64,000 bases of DNA from Moringa oleifera (taxonomy: Eukaryota; Streptophyta; Magnoliopsida; Brassicales; Moringaceae): assembly GCA_021397835.1 (NCBI GenBank), contig JAJFZO010000659.1:496501-560500 (forward strand). The letters are read 5' to 3'. The notes under the pieces were generated by a model. That model was not told the origin of the DNA. It did no database searches and saw only the letters and a program-made list of their open reading frames with translations. How positions within the stretch are numbered: the first letter of the stretch is position 1; each line of letters opens with the position of its first letter. The position numbers were made by a program, and so were the translations under genes. Positions 1 through 12,616 of the stretch are shown in pieces.

Positions 1-190
1 TTTGTTCACTAAATTTGAAAGGAGGCAGCTCCAAAAAAATGACCGAAAGCAGTGTTTTGAGTAATCTCTTCATATGACCATAATCTCTGAGTCCTTCAAA
101 CACTGACTCGATTATTAAATGCATGTCGATATTGCAATATTTCATAATCTTCACCTTGTTGGACTTGGTATCTTTTGATACTAATGCCAT
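1..190 (-). other. Partial exon of an unrecognised, possibly transposon-derived protein
   Basis: The minus strand is open without a stop from 190 to the window edge (63 codons). It begins at an ATG directly behind a good splice acceptor (TTTGCAG at 191-197), so it may be an internal exon rather than a true start. The peptide contains KSNKVKIMKYCNID, then FEGLRDYGHMKRLLKT, then FLELPPFKFSEQ. The last part resembles, from memory, the segment just before the DUF1985 domain of plant Ulp1-carrying Mutator-like elements (ELPxxKFSxQLVHHLLLR). That is a weak family call, because the diagnostic part would lie outside the window. A minisatellite lies directly upstream of it on this strand. Confidence 0.35.
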
Positions 191-289
191 CTGCAAATAT
201 CAAAGATTGCTAAAACATAAAATATGAAATGTGAAGGAAAATATCCAAAATACAAATATTTGGTGTGAAAGCAAAGTAAATTTCTTACT

Positions 290-705
290 AATCAATGCAA
301 AAGTGTATACAAAATAGCATGAAAGTGTATACAAAATAGTGCAAAATGTTACACACAAATGGTGTAATAACATGCATCATCATAGTGTGAAAGTGTATGG
401 TTAATGGTGCAGAAACATGTGACACAAGTAGTGTGATGACATGCACATAATGGTGTGAAAACTAAAACAAAATAACGTAAAAGTTAAATAATGCGAAAAT
501 TATAACAAAATGGTGTGATAATAATAACCAAAGTAGTGCGAAAACACTTCATACAATGGTAGAAAAACATAAATCCAAAGGGTGTGAAAACAATAATCAA
601 ATTCGTGCGAAAACATTAATCAAAGTGGTGCGAAAACATTCATCAACATAGTGTGAAAGCATTCATCACAATGGTGCAAAAATATTCATATAGTTGCACA
701 AAATA
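290..705. repeat. Imperfect 23-bp minisatellite, about 18 copies
   Basis: The stretch is a series of diverged units of about 23 bases with consensus TGGTGYGAAAACATTCATCA plus about three A/C-rich bases. The best phased copies lie between about 520 and 690, where successive TGGTGCGAAAAC, TAGTGTGAAAGC and TGGTGCAAAAAT blocks recur every 23 bases. Copies towards 290-450 are more degraded. No open frame runs through it. Confidence 0.7.
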
Positions 706-2019
706 AGAATCAACAATGATGGGACCTCAATACCCAAAATTCAAACTACCAAAAAAATGACAAGGAAACAATGAAGTTGACTATAGATTTGAAAATGTTT
801 ATGCACAGATAACCATATTTATTCTTCATAAAATTTTCAAAAGTTTCTTCAAAAAATGTAAAAGCTACCATAAGAGGAAACACACTGTACAAATTAATGC
901 ACAATTACATTTGAAGCAAAAGATTGAACGAAAATTCTTACACAAACAATGAGTAAGTGATGAAATACGAGGAAAACGACTGAAAATGAAGTGGGCAAAG
1001 AGAGAAAATGAGTTTTTGCCAAAAAAAAATGCTTGGAGTTAATGGCTCTATCGTTATTTTCAGTAAGTGATAATTTTATAATTTCAAAATAAAAAATAAT
1101 AGTTTTTTAATATTAAATTAAAGATTTTTTAAAAATTAAAATAATGATTATAATTATTTTTGTAATTCTAATTATAAAAAAGTTACTTACAAAAAATATT
1201 TCAAAGGAACGAAGGAAAGACAACTCAACAGTCAAAACTACCCTGCCTTTAAAGGAAAGATCTGCATCTGCCATTCTAAGTATCAATAATTAAACATGTT
1301 AATCATATAAAATATTATCATATGCGTTTTTCAAAGACTAAATTTCAAATTAAAAAATTTAACAACATGTTTTTAATTTATTTTAAAATTAACTTTCAGT
1401 TGTAATTAATCATTTTAAAATTTAAAAACATTTTATTAATTCATGATGAAGTTGAGCTTCATGTCAACAGGGAAACAAGGAAGCCATCCAAAAAAGGATT
1501 AATGTTCCATTTCATGCCACAAAAATGTTGCAGGAGCTTTGGACAAAACACTCACATGGTTATATTATCTAAAGAAATTTTAAAAAAAATTATCAAAAGC
1601 AAAAAGAACAAATTAGAAATTGCCCCACGAGCAGTATATGTTACACATCCAAAAAAACCCAATCCTCCTCATGTGCCACTCCAAACTGATTCTCCTGCAT
1701 AATGTGATTTAAAATAACTTAAAAATGAAAAGAGGAAGAAAAATAAAGCCTAAACCTCAATAAGCTACAAAGAAGGGATAGGACCTTATTTTTCATTCAT
1801 CAGCCAAAAAAAGAATACATAGGAGAAGCCAAAAATATAGCAATATTGAAGATATTAATACGTAGTTCATTTAATTTTTTTTTTTAAAAAAAACATATTC
1901 CATACCTCCTAAAACAAAATAAAAACATGAAAACTCATTGCATCAAAACGCTGATGTTATTCCAGGTTTGACCCATGGATGCCATAGAAAAGAAAGATGA
2001 TTTTTACACTTTTCGTGGT
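706..2019. other. AT-rich intergenic stretch holding the methionine synthase 3' UTR
   Basis: No supported gene. The last few hundred bases (about 1780-2019) should be the 3' UTR of the minus-strand methionine synthase; an AATAAG-like polyadenylation signal reads on the minus strand near 1787-1795. A plus-strand open frame at 1502-1702 has no recognisable domain, and its composition does not differ from the surroundings. Confidence 0.5.
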
Positions 2020-4234
2020 TCACTTAGCACTTGCAAGCTGGTTGCAGATGAGCTTGGCAGCAGCAACCATGTTGCTGAGAGCAGGCTTGACTTCAGAGTA
2101 CTTGCGGGTCTTTAGACCACAATCAGGGTTGACCCAGAGTATGTTGCTCTCAAGGACCGCAAGCATCTTGTTGATGCGATCAGCAATTTCTTCAGTGGAT
2201 GGGATCCTAGGTGAGTGGATGTCATAGACACCAGGGCCAATGCCAGCACCATACTTCACTCCCTCGCGGAAGACTGAGAGAAGCTTCTCATCTGATCTGG
2301 AGTTCTCAATTGTGATCACATCAGCATCCATGTCTATGATTGAGTGAATGATATCATTGAAGTTTGAGTAGCACATGTGGGTGTGGATCTGCCCAAGACA
2401 TTCACAGAAGGATGCTTAGAATTATAGCCCAATGATCTTTGTTTTTTACCAAAAATAATTCAATCTTATCTGAAAACACTACATTTCAACACAAGTAATG
2501 AACAGCAACAAAATCTAAAGACCAGAACAGTTGTATTCCTGAATTCTTAACTGTACTTAAAGGTACGAAGCCCACATTTTAAGTGTGTCATATACATGTT
2601 TATACAGTTATGGTAAAGCAACTGATAACCTACAATGCAGGTTTATAATGCAGGTCTATGACCCAAAATTTAGGAAAGAAAGGCAATATATGAACCTGAG
2701 TAGTGTCTTTGACACCGCAATTAGTAATCCTGAAGGAGTGAACAGCCCAATCCAGATAGAAAGCCTGCTCAGACTTCCGAAGAGGCAATCCCTCTCTTAA
2801 AGCAGCCTCATCAATCTGGATAACAGTAATACCAGCCTTCTCAAGGTCCTCAACCTCATCCTTGATGGCCAATGCAATCTGATAGCAGGTCTCATATCTG
2901 ACAGAACCCAGATACATGATGTGAACAAATGATCTTAAAATCCCAAAAATCGGTCAAATTAGTCAGGCCGACTTTATTACCTGGGCTGGTCATTTCTCAC
3001 AAAAGACCAGTTCAGAATTGTAACAGGGCCAGTGAGCATTCCCTTCATAGGTCGCTTAGTCATACTCTGAGCTGTGGAAGACCAGAAGACAGTCATGGCC
3101 TTGGGCCGACTAACATCACCATAGATGATAGGAGGCTTCACACAACGAGACCCATAAGATTGGACCCACCCATTCACAGTGAAGGCAAAACCAGACAACT
3201 GCTCACCGAAGTACTCAACCATATCGTTTCTCTGCAGTGGCAGGATATTGGAAAAAACTAATCAGAAAAAGAAAGCCTAGAAGAAGTACTCAGCTATTCT
3301 CTTTTGGGATGAAGCTGACCTCTGGCTCTCCGTGCACCAAAACGTCAATGTCAAGCTCTTCCTGAAGCTGGACAACTTTGTTAATTTCCTCCTTGATGGC
3401 CTTGACATAATCCTCCTCAGAGATCCTGATAATCAACAGCAGAATGATACCATAACTACTTGATACCATCACTACTTGATACCATCAGAAAGTTGGGCCA
3501 TTACATTATCAGAAGAGAAAGGAACTGTTACTTCTTAGCCTTGTATTCCCGGCGCACTCTTCTAAGATCCATGGTCTGGGGGAAAGATCCAATAGTGGTC
3601 GTGGGAAGGATTGGAAGGTTCAACTCCTTCTGCTGTGCCTCCAGTCTGGCACTTACATTGGTGGCACGGCGATGGTCAGAACCCTTCAATGCAGCAGCCT
3701 GAGCAAGAAAAACAAATGGGTGAAGGTGAACGCAAAAGGATATGAAAGATAAAATTATTTTTCTGTATATAACTTACAGCTTTCTGGACAGCTTCATTCG
3801 TCACCCTCGGGGAGGATTTTCTGGAAGCATGAGCTGTAGAATTGGAAGCAAAGATTGCCTGCAGGAAGAGAATAGGCATAAAAATTCTTAGAATTCTCCT
3901 TATTGATTTTATTATAACATGTATCAAAGTGGAAGATTTTTTTAAGTGTAGGGAACTTCTCTATAATTTATCTGGACCTGAAATAATAACAGCAGCCTGA
4001 CAACATATACATAAGCATAAAGCATGCATGCATTCATTTATATATGTATGTACATATGTACATGTTGCGGAATGGGTTGTTCTATCAATAAGAATTTCTA
4101 AAGCAACTGCAGAACCAGTGCTTGAATCTCATAAGAAAATAACTCTTCCAGGTGAAGTTACAAACATAGCGACCAAGAGCCAGAATATCTGAGTTTTCTA
4201 ACTCATCTGGCTCCGTTGACATTACTCACGACAC

Positions 4235-4268
<34 letters not shown>

Positions 4269-7200
4269 ACCCCACCAAAACTTCTTTCCCTCCATTTTTT
4301 CCAAAAAACCGCCAACTGAATCCTCTTAATTATTTTCTTCCTTTCCTTAGATGCCCCCACACCAATTCTCCCCCACCAACCCTATAGCTACCCAACACAA
4401 ACTCTAATGTAGCTATGGCATTCTCCCACAGTTGTCTAGACACCGCTAATCAACAGGCTCTATCAAACTAGGATGGTATGTAGCATTCGGAATTGCAAAA
4501 GCTTCTTAGTAATTTGTAAATATCAATGATGTTAGGAAATTGATCCATAAACAAACTTTAGTTAATTAAATATTGAAAAAAAAAGAAATGGAGATTTCAA
4601 AGAGACCCAAACTAGTCCAAAATTAAGTACTCAGAAGTAAACTTACAAGTGTTTCTTTCCTTTATAATTTCAGCTTCCAGAGATTTTAAATCATGGAAAG
4701 CAGTATATAACAAAGTAAGTAAAAGAAATACCTCATCCCTGTTCCCAGACAATGCTTTGGCAAGAGCATTCACTTCAACAATCTTCTGTGCAGCAAATGC
4801 TAGCCAGGACTTCAGCTCTTTATCCAACTTAGTCTCATTTGCTAGGTCAACTGCAGTGTGGAGAAGAGAGCAAGAGGTAGAGACCATAACTTTGTCTGCA
4901 GAAGAACATGGATAGTATTTTTTAAATTTCAAGCAAAATAACAAAGAATTGTGTTCAGAAAATATTTTGCTAAATAATTATTGCCTTTGCCAACAATGCC
5001 CTCAATAGCCTGCAGAGTACTGAGTGAAGAAGCAAGATCATTAGCCCAAATGTTCCTTCCATCAACCACTCCAGCAAAGAGATATTTTCCTGATGGAAAT
5101 CCACCGTTAATTAAGTCAAGAGTTTTTGTTCCACGAACCAGATCAAACCCAAATCCAGTTACAGCATTCAAGGAGGTCAGTGTTTTGTATGCCTCAGGAG
5201 GAACATCAGCAAAGTATGTCTCAACAAGAACATTAAATCCAGACAGAGATGACTCTAGCTGTGAGTAGGCATGAGTAAAAGCTTGCAATTGGTGAGCATC
5301 AAGATCCAGCACAAGGGTTGGCTCATCAAACTGAATCCAGGTTGCACCAGCACCCTTCAGTTCAGCTACAACATCCCTGCCAGGCAACAATAATGAATAT
5401 CGACTATCAACAGAAAAGCATTTAAAAAAAATGTTAGCAATCCTGGGCTAATGTAAATCAATCTACAATCTACAATTTGCCATCGTATCACAAAAATTAT
5501 TTGAGAAAGCAAAACAAAACAAAGTCCTTACAGGTAGACGGGAATAATCTTGTCTATCAGCGAAAGAAGAGAGAAGGACTTCTCCACTCCCTTAGCTGGT
5601 TTTGAAAGCAACAGGTAGGACACAGGACCAATAAGCACAGGGACAGTTTCAACTCCCAGCTGTATCAATCAAAACAAAAGATCAGTGCATCAAAAGACTT
5701 GTATAAAAATAACAAGCATATCAGTGAAACGAGAGGCTCGTATAAAAATGACAAGCACATCAGTGAATCAAGAGACACATAAAAATAATTTAAGTAGAGA
5801 ACAGCAATTAGAAATTGAAAGCAAATGACATCCACAACCACATCAAATCATTTAACGTGTCCAACATTGAAGCATTTGATAGTTAATCATCTGAAATATA
5901 ACCCTACAGAAAGTCTTCTAGCCAGAAAGTAAAGTTCTTTAAAAGCTATATAGTACAATGGGATTCAAACATGATTCTACATGAATTATATTCTCAACTT
6001 ACTTGGTGATATTGTAAGAGGAGGATGATCAAGAATGGAACAGCCTAAAATCCCCCACTTACGTGCTTAAGCTTCATATACTTTTATATAGTTTTCTAGC
6101 TTCAGGTCTTCATTTGCGGCTTTATGTGGGACTTATTACATTAATAGCTCAACCTTTGATCTATTTGAAGTTTGGCAATCCATAGAAACCAATGGAGATT
6201 TGTCATTCACATATAAAAGATAATGAATTACACAAAGTTAAGAATCAAATTGCACATATTCGATTATTTCTGAAAACAAATTAAAAATATTCTACAGATG
6301 AAGACACCACTTGCAGTAGTTGGTCCTCTTCTGCAATGACTCCACTAAGGAAGAAGCTCAGATTCCATTGAGAGCAAATATTTTTATCAAGTGATATCAC
6401 ACTTTACTCCCATGTGGCTTCACCTCATACAAACTTGCTCTTTGCAAGACTTCACTATCTGTTTTCCCCTCCATCACACTCAAGGTGTTAATGCTGTTTA
6501 ATTTAACATACTTGCCATGCCATGTGTATTCGAAAAAAGAGAAAGCTCAGGTGGTCAAGTATTATAAAAAAGAAGCTCAAGGTTATGATACGATAAAGGT
6601 CAAACCACATTAACACAAAGTGTAATTTCCATTATGCATGTCAAAATAATTACTTTAACCCCCTGAGTAAACAGAGACAGATTGTCAAAGTGCTCCAAAA
6701 GTTAAGGTAAACACAAAAGAAAAAAAGAAAATCAATGTCTTAACAATGATTAGGACCAATCCACAAGGGAACATAGAGTAAATGTTCTGACTATTACTTG
6801 TACTGCTTCTGAACCTTCAAACTTCTCATGATCATCCAAAGTATAAACAAATCAAGCAATACCCCTAAGGGGGGAAAAATGCATATAGAAAGACAGTGCA
6901 GTAAGCTTACAGCTTTGGCCTCCTTGAATTCATCAACTGCTTTGTGAGATGCATACGAGAACTTGACATCTGGACCCAATTCAGGGACAATGTAATGACT
7001 GTAAGAAGAGAAAATTAATTTTGTACTTACACTATGGCATGATAAGAACAAGTAAATAAAACGAAAACAAAAGCCAGACTAGTCAAAATTGTTGAAACAT
7101 GATGAAGAGAAAGAGAATCCATCACTTACTAGTTGGTATCAAACCACTTGGTCATTTCCATAGCAGGAACAGAGGCATTACCCCTAGCCATGGAGAAGTA

Positions 7201-7479
7201 AACATCAAACCCAATTTCACCACCATTCCACCCATATCTCGGGGGAACAGCACCAAGCATTGCCGTGGCATCCAACACTTGATCATAGTATGAAAAAGTG
7301 TTGCTAGGAATGTACTTAATGCCGGCATCAGCCATCTGTTTCCAGATAGATGCCCTGAGATCTGCTGCTACCTTCTGCAACTCCTCTGCACTGCTCTTGC
7401 CATCCCAGAAAGATTCCAAAGCAAACTTGAGCTCTCTCTTGGGCCCCATGCGGGGATAGCCAACAATGTGAGATGCCAT
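2020..7479 (-). CDS. Cobalamin-independent methionine synthase (5-methyltetrahydropteroyltriglutamate--homocysteine methyltransferase)
   Basis: The enzyme transfers a methyl group from 5-methyl-tetrahydrofolate (polyglutamate) to homocysteine, making methionine and feeding the S-adenosylmethionine cycle. Eleven coding exons: 7479-7130, 6998-6911, 5659-5532, 5376-4985, 4895-4732, 3858-3778, 3698-3532, 3425-3320, 3231-2981, 2897-2696, 2388-2020. They sum to 2298 bp, 765 residues plus stop, the usual length for plant cytosolic isoforms. Start [12 protein letters not shown] and end LASAK are typical. The zinc ligands are all present: His647 and Cys649 (HMC), Glu671 and Cys733 (NPDCG). No transit peptide is seen, so it is probably cytosolic. 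Ten coding introns fit GT-AG except the one after exon 4 (4896-4984), which starts with GC. The intron after exon 5 holds a 32-base C run. All reading phases join, so the gene looks functional. Confidence 0.97.
4237..4268. repeat. 32-base poly-C tract inside a methionine synthase intron
   Basis: An uninterrupted run of 32 C (a G run on the coding strand) lies in the intron between exons 5 and 6, followed by ACCCCACC. Its exact length is uncertain because such homopolymers are error-prone in sequencing and assembly. Confidence 0.9.
4896..4984 (-). other. Non-canonical GC-AG intron in methionine synthase
   Basis: On the minus strand exon 4 ends GTTGGCAAAG at 4985 and the next bases are GCAATAATT. 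The intron closes with TTCTGCAG before ACAAAGTTATGG at 4895. Joining here gives Gly-Lys-Asp-Lys-Val, which continues the family sequence in frame. No GT within a few bases keeps the frame and the conserved protein, so the donor is read as GC. GC-AG introns are a known minority class spliced by the major spliceosome. Confidence 0.85.
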
Positions 7480-7483
7480 TGCT

Positions 7484-8451
7484 CTGTAGATATACCAAAT
7501 GACAGAACTTAGAATCCATCAAACTGTTTGAACAACTTTTAATGTGTTTTTTCAAATGACATACAAATCCACTACAGCCAAGTAGAACAACGAAAACCTG
7601 AGGTTGAAAATACAAATAAAATCAGAATCTGAAAAATGAATGCATTAGTTCAAACTCTGTCCAATTAATAGGTGGAAAGATGGGCAAGGCACAAAAGAAA
7701 AAAAAAAACAATGAACAATAAACATAACAGAAAATGAAGGCAAAAGGCAGTTGGTCAAAATGAAATCTCCATAGTTTAACAAGGCAGTGTAACTTAAATT
7801 GCATTATCTTTTAGTCAGAGTTAGCAAATAGAATAAAACCATAAGAACAAAAAGAATGCAGCTAAAACTTAAGTATTAATCTCACGGTGTTAAAAATTTT
7901 AACAAGAAATGACAAAAGGTAGCAAGAAAACAGAAATTTAATCGGAAAGAATCGCATAAAATGTAGCAATCACGTATTACAAACCCAATATCAATCAATA
8001 AGTGATCCTTGAATCAAATATTCTAGGGCTACTAATCCAATTCTAATCCACTAAGCGCCCAATTCAAATAGAATGGAACCTGAAAAACCAAAAGAACTGA
8101 TAGCTAAACTCAACCAAAATTGAAAAATTCATCAGATCAGATCCAAAATTCAGGCAATATAGCTAGTGTAATGTCAAAATTTTGCGCTATCAAATACAAA
8201 AAAGCAACGTCATCCATCAATTGGTGAAGAAGTTGGATTAGTTTTCTACTTAATGATTCCATTCTCTAATCAGCAACACAAACCACATCACTCAATATCA
8301 CAACTGAATCAACAACGTAGACTGAGTAATATCCAATGATAAAACAGCATGCGGAGATTAAAATACATTCAGCGAAACAAGAGAGAATCCACTGATTCAT
8401 CATTTATAAAGAATTTAAAAGGAAACAAGAAAGAAACAGAGAAACAAGTAC
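7484..8451 (-). other. 5' UTR intron of methionine synthase
   Basis: On the minus strand a donor CTAG|GTACTTG (intron begins 8451) and an acceptor TCTACAG|AGCA (ends 7484) frame a 968-base intron that ends four bases before the ATG at 7479. The upstream non-coding exon (8452 to about 8560) is rich in CTCTCT and TTCTTC, typical of plant leaders. Leader introns often raise expression of housekeeping genes; that role is inference here. Confidence 0.8.
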
Positions 8452-8586
8452 CTAGCACGAAAAGTGAAGCGAAGAAATGAGAGAGTTTTAGTTGAGAAAG
8501 TGAGGGAGAAGGAGACAGAGCTTATGGATGATGATACTCTTCTCAGAGAAGGGAACGGCGCGAGTCCGCGAAGAGAGGCTTGGCTC

Positions 8587-8593
8587 ATTTATA
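8587..8593 (-). promoter_or_regulatory. TATA box of methionine synthase
   Basis: TATAAAT on the minus strand within AGTATAAATGAGCC. It sits about 30 bases before the pyrimidine-rich leader, which puts the transcription start near 8560. The leader runs into the 5' UTR intron donor at 8451. Confidence 0.7.
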
Positions 8594-8599
8594 CTACTG

Positions 8600-11500
8600 G
8601 CTAATATGACTGTTGGATCTGAAATTCAACCAAATAATTATCCAATTCATGCTTTTATCTTTAGTTACTTTCTCGCTTTTTTTTTTTTTCAAATTATCAA
8701 ACTTAATTATAAAATCTATAATAAATTAAAATCAAATAAATTATTTATAGAGAAAAATATGTTTTCATAGTTTATTTAAATCAATAATATTTTTAAAAAA
8801 ATAAACAGAATTTGCACTTATATATGTATTTATGTAAGAAATTGTAAAGTATAAGATAACATAAAATCATGATAAATTTGTTCTTAAGAAATATATGCAC
8901 TTATATATGCATTTATGTAAGAAATTTAAGTTTTTTAATTTTTTCTCATTTGGTTAAATGTTTTCATATACAAAGTTGGTGTTTCTTTTTTTTCCATTTT
9001 TGCGAATCTAAATATTGTTTTGATACGAAATAACTTTGAACAAAACAATGTTTTGTTTTGTATTTTTTTTTTTTAGTTGTGCATCAAGAATTTGACGATA
9101 TTTATGTTTATTTCTCTTTCAATAAACTTGTATTCTTTTTCTGCCGTGAAATTTTGTTAAATCTTCAAATTCAAAACCTATAAATTTTTAATTCTTCGAG
9201 AGCGAATATTGAATAATAAAACTATATTGTGTTGAACAATAAAAATATGTTAATAAAAAAATCCTTGATTATAGTAATTTGGGTTGCGTATTTTTTCATG
9301 TTGCATGAAAATTAATTCATAAAGGTCCTTTTCCTCCATGATATGTGCAACTTAAAAATCATAAATTTCATGCTTTGTGCCTTGTGGTCGTGCCTTAATG
9401 AATACATGAATGGTGCCTTTTAATTGCATTTATTATGTCTTGTAAACTTGTTCAATGGATTATATTATGTTGAAGTGTTGAATACGTAATTAAGTTGAAA
9501 AAGCCTTAATAATAAAAGTAAGCATTTTTTTTAAATTTTTGGTGACAAGTATAATTGATGTTATGGTTTTCTTAATGATTGTATAAAATTTAGTATAATC
9601 GACATAAAATAAACTATATAATGGCAACTAATGCAATTGATGGATAAACGAAAAAAATAATTGTTTTTTAAAAAATTTGTGTTTAGCAGTAATGATTTGT
9701 GACAATTAATAATTATTACTGCATGAATGCTGATCATTATTTTATTTGTAATAATTTACAATTTATTAGTGATAATATTAATTATCGTTAAAATATTTTA
9801 TTAATAATAATACTACTTATTCATAAAATATTAAAATAATTATTACTGTAAAATAAATTATAATTTGTTACTTTAATTGATAATTGCTGATAAAGTATTC
9901 TAACAATTATTGTTAAAATTTTTTATTAACAACAGTATTAATTGTTACAAAATCTTAAAACATTTATCATTATAAACTAAGTTACAAATTTGTATGATAA
10001 CTGTTGTTAAAAGGGTTACAAATAATTATTTATTGATCTTAAAAAATTGTCATTAAATTACATATGGTTATTTAACAGTCACTAAATAATTATGGCATGT
10101 GGCTATAATTATTAACTTGTTAATATTTTATTTTTATTAAATTATAAATTAAAACATGAAAATAAAAGATCTGTGAATTATAAAAAGAAAATGTTTTTTT
10201 ATGATAATGAATATATAATCACAATTAATGTACTCATTCATAATTAGAGTACTATTTATATTTTTCTTTTACATAACAAATATATTTAAATACCAAATAT
10301 TCATGTAATGAAAATACAATTTAAAGTAATTAACAAGTTCAAAGTAATTAACAAGTTCATTAATGCTTTCAAAGTTAAAAAATAAAAGTTAATACATTAC
10401 ATAAAATACAGTTTTGTAAATCTTTAACAAATGATGATTAGTTTATTATGTATGATTTAAAAATTAAAACAAAATACCTGTAAAATCATATATAAAATAA
10501 AAGTAGTATTTTACAAAAATAAAAAAATAATACTTTCCCATAAAAAGTTCAACCACGAGATGTTCATCACTTTGTGGAACACTTCTATGAGCAATAGATG
10601 TATCAAGAATCTATTAAATACATAAAACAAATAAGAACATATAATTAAGTTAATTTGTACTATTATTTTTTTTCAAGAATGAGAAGACTTCCAAACAGAC
10701 AATATATAAATAAATGTCCTGACATGTGTAAAAGCAATAGAACCTTATTATCTAAATATTTATATATAATATCATGATAGTCTAACATATATCATACATA
10801 ATTGTTAAATGGTTTATTAAATTCAACATGTATTAATTTAGAAGACTTGCTTAGTTAACAATAATTTCATTATTATAAGCTCAAGTTTTAAACATTCTTG
10901 ATTTTCTTTCATCATCTTTTAAGTAATTTTTCAAATTATGAAATCTTTCATCAATTGTATTCTCGTTTATCGTTTTTGTCATGTGAGAGGATCATGAAGT
11001 CAATAAATTTGCTGGAGTTATGCCAAGTTTTAATCTAGGAACAAGATCATTTATTTCTAGTCCTATTACTTGGGAATATATGTTGCCTTGCAAGTAACAA
11101 CTTCTTGAGATCACTTACTAGAACTTTCACATTGACTTAACTTATCTTTCATTAATTCTAAACTCAATATAATATATACAAATATACTATTAGCATTTGC
11201 TATATTAATATTTAACAAAGTCATACTTACAACTTATCACTATATGAGTAGACTCCCCACGAAGGTAGTATAATTGGTGATATTCTTAATTTGATTTCCT
11301 TTGTTTGATTCAGATCTAGATAGTTTAATAGGTTTGGTTCTTAATTCTATAGTTCCATCGAAAGATTGCAAATCGCATTGATATTTGTGCATCAAATCCA
11401 AGTAACGTTGGTGAGCCATATAGCAAACTTCTCGCCATAAGTTAGTCTCCAAAAAGAAGTGTCCATATTACAACAAGGACAAACAACACAATCATAGGTG

Positions 11501-12021
11501 CACCAACAAGATAAGTTCCATATATTAACACCCAATTTCTAGAATTCAACTAACTTTTCTATAAGAAGCTACAAATAGACATCCATATCATTTCCTAATC
11601 CTTTTGGTCTAGGAATAAGCAATAAAAATATAAAATAAGATTTTATCATGCATAACTATGGTGTAAGTTATATGCTATTAAAAAGACTAGCCAAGTATTA
11701 TAATTACTCTATATTAATCCGAATAGATTAAAACCATTGCTAGCAAGGTCCAGTCTTACATAATGAGGGCTTTACATTATAATTCGGATATCAAAAATCT
11801 AAACTTTTTCATGTTTTAGAATAAGTAAAAAGCCTTAAAATATGTTGTCTTTAGTACAAGATTTATCATGACATCCAATAAAAGTTGAAGTTTTAGAAGA
11901 CCCATATAATTTTTAATGTCTTAGTTTCAAAGGAAAATTCCTTAAAACTTATGAACTTTTTTCCTCTTTTTTTTCATTGTTTTTCCATTGAGAAACTCCA
12001 TAAACTCTATAAGCATTATCA
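8600..12021. other. AT-rich intergenic region, upstream of methionine synthase
   Basis: No gene is supported. 9660-10140 is dense in short inverted motifs such as TAACAATTATTGTTAAAA, resembling the subterminal zone of a decayed DNA transposon, but no terminal CACTA or long inverted ends were found. A minus-strand open frame at 11240-11452 (ETNLWREVCYMAHQRYLDL near its start) has no family I recognise. The rest is unique AT-rich sequence. Confidence 0.4.
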
Positions 12022-12616
12022 TGACCCGGGTTTCAACTGGGAAAATTCTCAACGGGAGGAAAAATTAAGGAGTCGCTACTAACATTTTTAGGTGCGATTG
12101 GCCACCATTTTAAAAATAAGGCTCAAGTGGTATTTGAAAAAATAAAAGAGATTCTGGGTCTAAGAGTTGGTTAAGCTGGGATTAGGATTAGCATCCCGAA
12201 AACACCTAAAAATCGATACTATTATTTTTTTATTTTGAAAGATAATTTTAGAGGGGTGTTTTTATTAAAGTACTCGAACTTTGTAATTACTCCATCCCGA
12301 TGTAGTAAAACATTTCTTATAGAGAGAAGAGGGCAATTTGCACTAGCACACCCCAATTCTTCTCTAAAATAAAGGTTAAAACTATATATATAGTATTTTC
12401 TATCACGATATATTTACTAAAGAGGAGTTTTTTTTTATAAGAGTATTTCTATAACATGATACATCTATAAACATTGAATAGTTTTAAAATAGATAACTTA
12501 ATGAAGACCCACTTTATTTTTTAAAAAATAAATAATTTATAGGAAGTTCAAAAAGATAGCTCTTATACCTCTTAAAGTTCCATATTCTTTATATCGATTT
12601 CCTCATTTTCTTCAAT
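12022..12616 (-). repeat. 3' LTR of the Tat/Ogre element (detectable part)
   Basis: Aligns over about 600 bases with 26470-27079; roughly three quarters of positions match by eye. Shared landmarks are ATTGGCCACCATTTTAAAAATAA, then GTCTAAGAGTTGGTTA, then TTAAAACTATATATATA, then CATTGAATAGTTTTAAAATAGA (each a few bases different between copies). Homology stops sharply near 12616. TATAAATA at about 12820 on the minus strand suggests that the full U3 reaches further inward. Confidence 0.75.

Noticed and set aside
290..705. Regularly spaced repeats that could suggest a CRISPR-like array
   Set aside because: The units are head-to-tail 23-mers with no unique spacers, and the genome is a plant.
1502..1702. 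66-codon plus-strand frame
   Set aside because: Lys-rich translation of AT-rich sequence without similarity to a known family or a promoter.
1997..5390. Several plus-strand open frames over the methionine synthase gene (for example at 1997, 2929, 4649 and 4981)
   Set aside because: They are antisense shadows of the minus-strand exons; they have no domains and stop at exon borders.
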